Assembly (NCBI GenBank): GCA_016710235.1
Contig: JADJLG010000001.1
Location: forward strand, 3,213,501-3,277,500
Source of the DNA: Saprospiraceae bacterium
GTDB lineage: Bacteria; Bacteroidota; Bacteroidia; Chitinophagales; Saprospiraceae
Reading direction: 5' to 3'
Length of the DNA stretch: 64,000 nt
The notes beneath the pieces are model-generated. The model was not told where the DNA came from. It saw nothing but the letters and a program-made list of their open reading frames with translations, and made no database searches. The position numbers were made by a program, and so were the translations under genes. How positions within the stretch are numbered: the first letter of the stretch is position 1; every line of letters begins with the position of its first letter. Below are positions 46,153-53,239 of this stretch, piece after piece.

Positions 46153-46470
46153 ATGAATAGAAAAGAACAATTAATGTCTTACCTGAAAAGCGATTCAAGT
46201 AATAGCTTTTTACTCTTTGCGATTGCAAAAGAATGCGAAACCGAAAATAATCTCGATGATGCTCTAGCCTGGTACCAAAACTTAGTAGAGTCAGATCCTG
46301 GCTATACAGGTGTGTACTACCATTTTGGGAGGCTTTTGGAAAAAATGAACTCAAACCAAGCTGCCAAAGAAGTGTACCAAAAAGGCATTGAGGTCTGTCA
46401 ACAAAAAAATGATTTGCATGCCGCTTCTGAATTGAGAAATGCCATGATGAATTTGTTGATGGAGGATTAA
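46153..46470 (+). CDS. small TPR-like protein
   Basis: 105 residues, soluble, with no signal peptide. Two helix-turn-helix units resemble tetratricopeptide repeats (FLLFAIAKECETENNLDDAL, then WYQNLVESDPGYTGVYYHFG and RLLEKMNSNQAAKEVYQKGI), with the spaced A/L/Y/G/P pattern of TPRs. Such proteins mediate protein-protein contacts; the partner is unknown. It is divergent from etfB and convergent with dapF, 16 bases away. Confidence 0.75.
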   Translation: MNRKEQLMSYLKSDSSNSFLLFAIAKECETENNLDDALAWYQNLVESDPGYTGVYYHFGRLLEKMNSNQAAKEVYQKGIEVCQQKNDLHAASELRNAMMNLLMED

Positions 46471-46486
46471 AATCAAATTAATCTGA

Positions 46487-47287
46487 TCAGAACCTTGATT
46501 CTCCCCTTCTGAAAAAGGTGCCAGAAAATACATGATGTACAGGTCCAATCAAATATACTTCTTCGGCAACATCACCATGAATTGTCAACTCTACCTGAAG
46601 AGAACCTCCTTTGCACGTCACATTTTGAACTTGTTTACCATTTGATTGCTCCTTCCAGCAATTGTAAAATGCAGATGCCACTATACCTGTACCGCAAGCC
46701 AATGTTTCATCTTCAACACCTCTTTCATACGTAGCAATCAAGAGTTTATTCCCTTCAATAGCTATAAAATTTACATTTACTCCATCAGACCCAAACTCAT
46801 CCCTCAAGGGCTTACCTACCTCTTTCACTTTCAACCCAAGAGGATTATCTACTTCTATTATCAAGTGAGGCGAACCACTATCGACCAGGTATCCGAAAGG
46901 AGTTGAAACAGGCTTTGTCAGGTTTTTCATTCTGATTCGGATTCTGCTTGAATCCAAGACCTCGGCTTCGTGTAAGCCATCAGCTGCTACAAAATCAAAA
47001 CTGGTTTTACCATATTTTCTATAATAGTATTGAGAAATGGCTCTGGAGCCATTTCCACAAAAGCTTGAAAACCTACCATCTGAATTCAGATATTTCATTT
47101 CAAAGGCATGTTCCTCATGAGGACATAAGGCTATGATTCCATCTGCTCCCACTCCAAAATGTCTGTCACACATTCTGGCCATCAATAACTGGTCGTTAAG
47201 ATCTGTGTGCCAAAATTCAAAAAAGTCTAAAATGATAAAATCATTACCTGCAGCCTCGTATTTTTCGAATGGAATTTTGCGTTTCAT
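46487..47287 (-). CDS. dapF: diaminopimelate epimerase
   Basis: 266 residues. The two catalytic cysteines are in FCGNGSRA (about residue 77) and ACGTGIVASAF (about residue 197). Other family motifs are YEAAGNDFIILD, RHFGVGADGI and GSPHLIIEVDNP. It converts LL- to meso-diaminopimelate for lysine and peptidoglycan synthesis. Single-gene unit, convergent with the TPR-like gene. Confidence 0.95.
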   Translation of the reverse strand: MKRKIPFEKYEAAGNDFIILDFFEFWHTDLNDQLLMARMCDRHFGVGADGIIALCPHEEHAFEMKYLNSDGRFSSFCGNGSRAISQYYYRKYGKTSFDFVAADGLHEAEVLDSSRIRIRMKNLTKPVSTPFGYLVDSGSPHLIIEVDNPLGLKVKEVGKPLRDEFGSDGVNVNFIAIEGNKLLIATYERGVEDETLACGTGIVASAFYNCWKEQSNGKQVQNVTCKGGSLQVELTIHGDVAEEVYLIGPVHHVFSGTFFRRGESRF

Positions 47288-47417
47288 TGTTATCTATTGA
47301 AATTGAATATTAAGCAAATTGTTACAGGATTTTGGAAAATTTTGGGTATGAAGGCTGATTTTAAATTTAAGGCACAGTATTTGTAATCAATTATATATTA
47401 AAATATTTTTTAATATA

Positions 47418-48848
47418 ATGAAATCTCTTACCCTCCTCCAGACAGTACTCATCTCGTTGACAACAGCGTTAATGACTACATTCGCAGTCTTATATTTTGT
47501 GCAACGTCCCCAATCTGCTCCTGCCGAGGAAATTGCAGGTCAGGAACAACTTCACAAATACCTGATGTCCGGCCGCCTTCAGAGGCAGTTTTCATCTACT
47601 CAGCCAACTCATTTTTCTGAAGCGGCAAAACTAAGTACCCCTGCTGTAGTATACATTGAATCCATTCAGGACCAAAACGAAAATCCGTTTTTTGAAAATT
47701 CTAAGTCTAATACAGGTTCTGGAGTCTTGATTTCTGGTGATGGAATGATCGTGAGCAACTACCATGTCGTAGAAAATGCAGAAAAAATAACCGTTTTGCT
47801 CAATGACAATAGAAATTATGAAGCTAAAATCATAGGCACCGACCCTTCTACGGATCTTGCGCTTCTTAAAATTGAGGAGGTGGATTTACCTTTTTTAGTG
47901 TTTGGCAATTCAGATTCGCTTCTCATAGGTGAATGGGTTTTAGCCGTTGGAAACCCATTCAGACTTCAATCCACAGTGACTGCTGGGATTGTGTCTGCTA
48001 AAGCAAGATCTATCCAAATTTTGAATTCACGAAAATACAGCATAGAATCATTCATTCAAACAGATGCAGCTGTCAATCCGGGAAATAGTGGAGGGGCATT
48101 AGTCAATACTGCAGGGGAACTTGTTGGTATTAATACCGCCATCATGAGTGCTACCGGCAGGTATGAAGGTTATTCCTTTTCAATTCCTGCTAATTTGGTC
48201 CAAAAAGTGGTAAGAGATATACAGCAATTTGGTGCTGTGCAGAGAGGTCTTCTTGGAGTCATGATACAATCTGTCAATGGTGATATCGCAAAAGAAAAAG
48301 ACCTTCCCAGTCCAAATGGTGTCCTCATCACTTCTGTCACGCCCGATGGAGCAGCTGACAAAGCAGGCTTAATTTCAGAAGATGTAATCCTAAAGGTAGA
48401 AGATCGAAAAGTAAACTCTGTACCTGAACTTCAAGAGTTAATTGGTGGACTTAGTCCTGGCAATAGAATCAAGATAGAATACTTTAGAAACAAGCAGAGA
48501 TACACCGCATATGCAACACTTCGAAATCAGGCAAATACCACTGAATTGATAGCAACCAGGCATGATAAGATTCTGACGGATTTGGGTTTTGAACTAAGAA
48601 ATTTGTCAGAAGATGAACAGAAAAAGACTAAAAAATCAGGTGTAAAAGTCATTAGCATTTATGACAGAAGTATTATCGCACAAACCAATATGGCCCCAAA
48701 TTTCATCATAACCTCTGCCAATGGGAAGGATATTCATGATGTCGATCAGCTGATCAGTTTTTTGGACACTACTCAAGGTAGAGTTGTGTTACAAGGAGTT
48801 TATGAAAATTATAAAGGAATATTTCCTTATAGCTTCGAAAAAGAATAA
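47418..48848 (+). CDS. HtrA/Deg family serine protease with PDZ domains
   Basis: 476 residues. An N-terminal membrane/signal segment (LLQTVLISLTTALMTTFAVLY) is followed by a trypsin-like domain with the catalytic triad His116 (SNYHVVENA), Asp146 (STDLALLKI) and Ser224 (NPGNSGGALV). A first PDZ domain covers about residues 270-370 (GVLITSVTPDGAADKAGL), and a second, shorter one ends the protein (SGVKVISIYDRSIIAQTNM). HtrA proteases degrade or refold misfolded envelope proteins. The gene stands alone between dapF (divergent) and a gene-poor region. DegP, DegQ and DegS cannot be told apart here. Confidence 0.93.
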   Translation: MKSLTLLQTVLISLTTALMTTFAVLYFVQRPQSAPAEEIAGQEQLHKYLMSGRLQRQFSSTQPTHFSEAAKLSTPAVVYIESIQDQNENPFFENSKSNTGSGVLISGDGMIVSNYHVVENAEKITVLLNDNRNYEAKIIGTDPSTDLALLKIEEVDLPFLVFGNSDSLLIGEWVLAVGNPFRLQSTVTAGIVSAKARSIQILNSRKYSIESFIQTDAAVNPGNSGGALVNTAGELVGINTAIMSATGRYEGYSFSIPANLVQKVVRDIQQFGAVQRGLLGVMIQSVNGDIAKEKDLPSPNGVLITSVTPDGAADKAGLISEDVILKVEDRKVNSVPELQELIGGLSPGNRIKIEYFRNKQRYTAYATLRNQANTTELIATRHDKILTDLGFELRNLSEDEQKKTKKSGVKVISIYDRSIIAQTNMAPNFIITSANGKDIHDVDQLISFLDTTQGRVVLQGVYENYKGIFPYSFEKE

Positions 48849-49600
48849 GTAAATGAAACAACTTTACCTAAAAATTAATATCCAGAATAAAAATTCTCTA
48901 ATTATTATTGCATGAATCCAAATTATGAAAGTGTAATTATTTTGTGAGAAATTCAATGCTAACTCAAAGCTTAGACTGTGCATGATTCACAAGATTATAT
49001 TTTTAAAATCAAGCCAAGAAAAAATGTATTTGACACCTTTATTATCGATCCCAAGTGAAATTTACGAAATAAATGTCTACTCTATTCAGAGCAATCAAAA
49101 TGCCATTAAACAAAGTTTTGCTCAGCTCCCACTTTATCTTGTCCAATCATTCACTCGATTTTAGTTTTGCGAAACCATTTTGTCTCACCACAAGCTATGA
49201 AATTATAATAAAATGAAGTCACCCAAGGCAAATAAAATGTGATAAATTTGTCAGTAAGACTTTTTAAATCTTCGATATAGTTGCCAGCCTTAACTCCGGT
49301 TTGAGTCAAGTCAGGACAAAATTCTCATAATTAATATTATAGTTTTATTTTAATCAACATTAGGTTTAATCCTGAATTGATTCATACGACGAATCCTTAC
49401 GACACAGTCTTGGTTAAAAAAAAAAAAGAGCAAAACCTAAACAATAACGTCGAATAGCTGGGACCATGGCCTGTTTTACAATATTGTTCTTGGTAGAAAT
49501 CTAAGAAATTAAACGTAAAACTTGTTTCAACCCTTTTAATATCAACCATGAATCGTTTTATATCTGTGGTTCTAAATTTCTAAAAATGGAATATTATTAA
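48849..49600. other. 750-base region without a supported gene
   Basis: AT-rich, with a run of 12 A's near 49418-49429. One 60-codon plus-strand ORF (48982-49164) has no recognisable motif, promoter box or signal peptide and I do not call it. No tRNA, repeat array or recognisable gene remnant was found. Confidence 0.5.
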
Positions 49601-49637
49601 ACGGCAGAAGCCCTTGATTATCAAGGGCTTCTGCCGT
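49589..49637 (-). terminator. strong terminator after tRNA-Lys
   Basis: A perfect 17-bp stem (arms 49601-49617 and 49621-49637) with a 3-base loop lies 4 bases after the tRNA-Lys 3' end. On the minus strand it is followed by TTTAATAATATT, a weak T-rich tract. The arms include AGAAGCCCTTGA and its complement. Confidence 0.75.
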
Positions 49638-49641
49638 TTCG

Positions 49642-49714
49642 TGATCCCGCTGGGGCTCGAACCCAGGACCCCTACATTAAAAGTGTAATGCTCTACCAAC
49701 TGAGCTACGGAATC
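49642..49714 (-). tRNA. tRNA-Lys (anticodon TTT)
   Basis: Minus-strand cloverleaf: acceptor GATTCCG/CGGGATC (one wobble), D arm GCTC, anticodon stem TTACA/TGTAG (one wobble at the outer pair) with loop CTTTTAA (anticodon TTT), T loop TTCGAGC. CCA is not encoded. Isolated gene with its own promoter box and terminator. Confidence 0.95.
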
Positions 49715-49740
49715 GATCCTTCGATCTTAAAATCGAGCTG

Positions 49741-49748
49741 CAAAAATA
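49741..49748 (-). promoter_or_regulatory. -7 box upstream of tRNA-Lys
   Basis: TATTTTTG on the minus strand, perfect TAnnTTTG, 26 bases before the tRNA 5' end. Confidence 0.6.
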
Positions 49749-49840
49749 GTGTGCTTATTGGTTTTTACAAAAAGATATGGCAAAATCTTTATATTAATAT
49801 TTTTTTTAATGCTTTATTCCCTCTATATCAATACTTTTTA

Positions 49841-49848
49841 TAATTTTG
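49841..49848 (+). promoter_or_regulatory. -7 box upstream of the secreted metalloprotease
   Basis: TAATTTTG, perfect TAnnTTTG, 23 bases before ATG 49872. It lies inside the upstream open frame of the same gene, so it supports the later start. Confidence 0.5.
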
Positions 49849-49871
49849 TGTCTTTTAAATTTTGCAAGGTC

Positions 49872-51668
49872 ATGATTCTCAAAACTACTTTTGTTACCAA
49901 ATTTGGCAGCTCATCTACGTTCCTGATATCTGTAGTACTCTCTATTTTGATGAACGGTACCCAGTTGCACTCTACGTCTATTATAGCCCCCTTGCATCTT
50001 GGTGATCTTGCCATAAATTCTAACCAGGTGGTGCTGGCCAAATTATATGACCGTGAAGATATTTCTTTGAATAATAGAATCTATCAATCCTACAAATTTC
50101 AGGTTAGTTATAGCATCAAAGGCGGATTGCAAGCCGGAGATCTGTTTGAAGTCAGAAATATGAGCTACACTGAAAAAGAAGTCCATCATCGAGCAGTAGG
50201 TGATATTGATTTATCTATTGGTCCTGAATATCTTTTGTTTCTAGAGAAACATGACGATAGATGGATTCCTAAACTCATGTCATTTGGTATTTATAAGTCT
50301 GTCTCAGAGGATGGAATAGACTATTTGGTTCCTTCAGAACAATCCCGCGAAATGAATGTCATCAATCCAGAAGGGCTCAATCCTAACTCTGTCTATGACC
50401 AATCTCGTCTAATTCGACAACTTGAAAAATACGTGAGAAAGCTTACTGACTGGGATGAACGCTATGTAATCGCAAATCGCTTGCCCTCTGATATTTCCAA
50501 CGAATTCAGAGCTGCACCATCACACTGCAGATTTCTATCGATTGGCAACAATGGATTTCGATGGAATGTCTTTGGCAATAACGCAATCCCTTTTCGCTAC
50601 TCTGAAGGGGGAGACTATTCATTTTCAGGCGCAATAGCTGCAACTCAAGCGGCAATTTCAGAAATGAATAATACCTATATGGGCGTCGATCTGCAAGACG
50701 CAGGTACTCATGATTTTCTACCTGATTGTGTAGGTGGATCCGCTTCTTCCGGAAATTTTCTTGACTATTTAAATGCCAATGGTGGTTACCTCAATACACT
50801 CATAATTTACAACGATCCTTGTGATGAAATTCCAGATCTCAACAATTGCACAGGAATAGTTGCAATCAGCGGATTGTACGGAATTTCTGACCATTTCTAT
50901 GACAACAAACTTTGGTATACCGGAGGATATGGTTATTGTATAGTCAACGACAATGTCGGCCCTTGTATAAACTCGACTTTATATAGATTGATCCTCATTC
51001 ATGAATTGTCGCATTCGCTAGGTCACGATCATATACCGAGTTCGTATGGCACAGCGAATCTTAATGCTACTTGTTGTTACAACCCAAACAGTCTTGATAT
51101 TAATTGCTATGATTATTTATACGAACCACCGCTCCTTGCTTTGGGTGGTTTAGAGTTGCAATCTCGTCAAGTAAAAGAAGGCTTGATTGTAAGTTGGAAT
51201 CAGGTAGGAAATATTTCTGACAGAGACCGTTTAGAGTTAGAACGATCCCCTGATGGCAAAAACTGGCAAAAACTCACAGATTTGCATAAGAATGCCATTG
51301 AGTTTTTAGATTCCAAACCATTATTAGGACTCAATTACTATAGGTTAAAAGAACTTTCAAAAAATAGTGGACATTCCTACTCTCAGACGACGCAGTCTTC
51401 TTGGTCTGCAAAAGCTCCAAATTTTAAGATTTTAAATGATGAAAATGGACAAATGAGAATCATGACTTCGATTTGTTCTCTGCCATTGCAGATTACTTTA
51501 AGAGCTTTAGACGGCAGAACAATTTTCCAAAAAGATTATATCCCATGTTCATCCTCAGAGCATTTCCTTGTAGTTGATCAGGAAAAAATACCTGGCGGAA
51601 TCTATATCATTGACCTAAAACAAGGCAATGAATCCTTTACAGATAAGCTTTGCTTATCCCGCTTCTGA
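49872..51668 (+). CDS. secreted zinc metalloprotease-like protein with T9SS tail
   Basis: 598 residues from ATG 49872. A signal peptide follows (SSTFLISVVLSILMNGTQLHS); the frame is open 41 codons upstream but a TAnnTTTG box lies there. The zinc motif HELSHSLGHDH (residues 377-387) has the HExxHxxGxxH form of metzincins, with Glu378 as the general base. The C-terminus has a beta domain (LELERSPDGKNWQKL...LNYYRLKEL) seen before T9SS tails, then a divergent type A sorting tail ending IPGGIYIIDLKQGNES. Substrate unknown. It is divergent from tRNA-Lys and stands alone. Confidence 0.75.
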   Translation: MILKTTFVTKFGSSSTFLISVVLSILMNGTQLHSTSIIAPLHLGDLAINSNQVVLAKLYDREDISLNNRIYQSYKFQVSYSIKGGLQAGDLFEVRNMSYTEKEVHHRAVGDIDLSIGPEYLLFLEKHDDRWIPKLMSFGIYKSVSEDGIDYLVPSEQSREMNVINPEGLNPNSVYDQSRLIRQLEKYVRKLTDWDERYVIANRLPSDISNEFRAAPSHCRFLSIGNNGFRWNVFGNNAIPFRYSEGGDYSFSGAIAATQAAISEMNNTYMGVDLQDAGTHDFLPDCVGGSASSGNFLDYLNANGGYLNTLIIYNDPCDEIPDLNNCTGIVAISGLYGISDHFYDNKLWYTGGYGYCIVNDNVGPCINSTLYRLILIHELSHSLGHDHIPSSYGTANLNATCCYNPNSLDINCYDYLYEPPLLALGGLELQSRQVKEGLIVSWNQVGNISDRDRLELERSPDGKNWQKLTDLHKNAIEFLDSKPLLGLNYYRLKELSKNSGHSYSQTTQSSWSAKAPNFKILNDENGQMRIMTSICSLPLQITLRALDGRTIFQKDYIPCSSSEHFLVVDQEKIPGGIYIIDLKQGNESFTDKLCLSRF

Positions 51669-51790
51669 AGTAGCTTGAGTTTTATTATTCACGTTCTTTC
51701 GGCTATAGTCAGCCCTTATATTGATAAGCTTCCAAGTTAAAATTTTAAAGCAGCGCTATTCTTGACTTTAAAAGTCTGTATCTAGTAACA

Positions 51791-52618
51791 TTATGTGCTA
51801 TAGCTCAGATCAATCTTAGTTCCCTCTTGTCCAAGAATTACAGAATCAAAAAAATTGCGACATTCCTCATAAAACACCTCAATATTATCATATCTGGATG
51901 AATAATGCCCGGTAACCAATTGTCCAACATTGGCATGTTTAGCCATTTTTGCAACATCTCTTGCTGTCGAATGCTTGGTTGCTTCCGCCTTGTCCTTTAG
52001 TTCATGAAGATAAGTGGTTTCATGATAGAGCACAGTAACATCTTTTATATAGGGCAACAAAGCATCTGTCACATAGTTATCACTACAATAGCAGTAAGAT
52101 CTTAACTTTTGGCTGCCAGTAATTTGGTCCAAATCTCTTTTGAGACGATTCTCCTCAAACTTATATCCAATTGTCGGCACTCTATGTATCAAGGGGAAGT
52201 GCATTACCGAGCAACTGTCATCCTGATAACATATACTTGAAAGATTATGATCTAGAATATGAAAATGTAAATCGTATTGGATATGCGAATAAGTATTTTC
52301 AAGACAATCATTCAAATATTTGTCTAAACCGACTGGGCCATAAATATGGATTTCATCCAATCTGCCAGCCAAGCTAAAGCTATTTAGCAAACCCGGTAAT
52401 CCTAAAACATGATCCCCATGTAAATGCGAAATAAAAATGTGCGAAATTCTAGATCTCTTAATGTTATGTTCTGCCAATCGATTTTGAGTTCCTTCACCAC
52501 AATCCATCAGGAATAACTTCTCATGTATGTTCACCAATTGCGCTGAAGGATACCGACCCTTCATAGGTACAGCTGAGTTGGATCCTAAAATCAGGATTTC
52601 AAATACATTTAAATTCAT
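51791..52618 (-). CDS. rnz: ribonuclease Z
   Basis: 275 residues, a little short of the usual 300. Metallo-beta-lactamase fold with the family N-terminus LGSNSAVPMKGRYPSAQLV, zinc motif HLHGDH (HxHxDH), MHFPLIHRVPTIGYKFEE, the H in YHETTYL, and the C-terminal HSTARDVAKMAKHANVGQLV and TGHYSSRY. It trims tRNA 3' ends. This fits the window, where five of six tRNA genes lack an encoded CCA. Its ATG overlaps the STAS gene stop (ATGA). Confidence 0.92.
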   Translation of the reverse strand: MNLNVFEILILGSNSAVPMKGRYPSAQLVNIHEKLFLMDCGEGTQNRLAEHNIKRSRISHIFISHLHGDHVLGLPGLLNSFSLAGRLDEIHIYGPVGLDKYLNDCLENTYSHIQYDLHFHILDHNLSSICYQDDSCSVMHFPLIHRVPTIGYKFEENRLKRDLDQITGSQKLRSYCYCSDNYVTDALLPYIKDVTVLYHETTYLHELKDKAEATKHSTARDVAKMAKHANVGQLVTGHYSSRYDNIEVFYEECRNFFDSVILGQEGTKIDLSYST

Positions 52619-52989
52619 TCTTCCTCTACCAGATCCCTTTCAATGTCTTCCATAAACACATATTCTATGGATTCTTCCAAAGTTGGGACGATTGTAAGAA
52701 TATCATTCAGTTTAGAAATTTCAATGAGATTGAAAATACTCTCACTTTTGATATTTGTTAAAATAAATGAGCCATAGTCCTTCCAAAGCCTGTGTGCAGT
52801 TAAGATAGAACTCAAGCCACTGGAATCGATGTAATCTACATGCCCTAGATCGAAAATCAAATTACGGACACCCTCATTTCTCAAAAAAACGAACTCAGAC
52901 TTCAACTGGGGAGAGATTACCGAATTTAAATTCTTCTCATCCAGGGTAAACACCGAATACCTTTCCTGTTTATCGACTTGATACTTCAT
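52615..52989 (-). CDS. STAS domain protein (anti-sigma factor antagonist-like)
   Basis: 124 residues, a single STAS domain. The IFDLGHVDYIDSSGLSSIL segment (about residues 45-63) carries the conserved D-S-S-G loop whose first serine is the phosphorylation site in SpoIIAA/RsbV relatives. A C-terminal acidic tail (EDIERDLVEEE) follows. It probably works in a partner-switching circuit; no kinase or phosphatase partner lies in the window. It is translationally coupled to rnz by a 4-base overlap. Confidence 0.85.
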   Translation of the reverse strand: MKYQVDKQERYSVFTLDEKNLNSVISPQLKSEFVFLRNEGVRNLIFDLGHVDYIDSSGLSSILTAHRLWKDYGSFILTNIKSESIFNLIEISKLNDILTIVPTLEESIEYVFMEDIERDLVEEE

Positions 52990-53031
52990 TTTTCTTTTAC
53001 ATTTTGATATAAACGGATGAAAAACAATAAA

Positions 53032-53070
53032 GTATGATATCAGTCAATTGTTTAAAAAAAAATATCATAC
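53032..53070. repeat. 9-bp inverted repeat upstream of STAS and clpC genes
   Basis: Arms GTATGATAT (53032-53040) and ATATCATAC (53062-53070) with a 21-base AT-rich spacer, in the divergent intergenic region between the STAS gene and clpC. It could be an operator or a chance AT-rich palindrome. Confidence 0.35.
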
Positions 53071-53207
53071 ATTTAATGCTTTAAACCGGCATAAAAGTAA
53101 GAAACTTTTTGTGGCCAGACTTTGTTTATTGTCGTCTAAAAGTAAATTTAAATCAGACACATCCCTATTAAATCAGTTCCGTTTAGGACGCGTTTGATAT
53201 GAGTCCT

Positions 53208-53215
53208 TAACTTTG
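53208..53215 (+). promoter_or_regulatory. -7 box upstream of clpC
   Basis: TAACTTTG, perfect TAnnTTTG, 24 bases before ATG 53240. An earlier in-frame start at 53213 would lie inside the box. Confidence 0.6.
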
Positions 53216-53239
53216 TTGTATAGAAGTAAGATTCAGAAT

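Noticed and set aside
48982..49164. 60-codon plus-strand ORF in the gene-poor region after the HtrA gene
   Set aside because: No motif, signal peptide, promoter box or neighbour context; size is common for chance frames in AT-rich DNA.
49418..49429. Run of 12 A's as a possible phase-variation tract
   Set aside because: It is not inside or directly before any supported gene.
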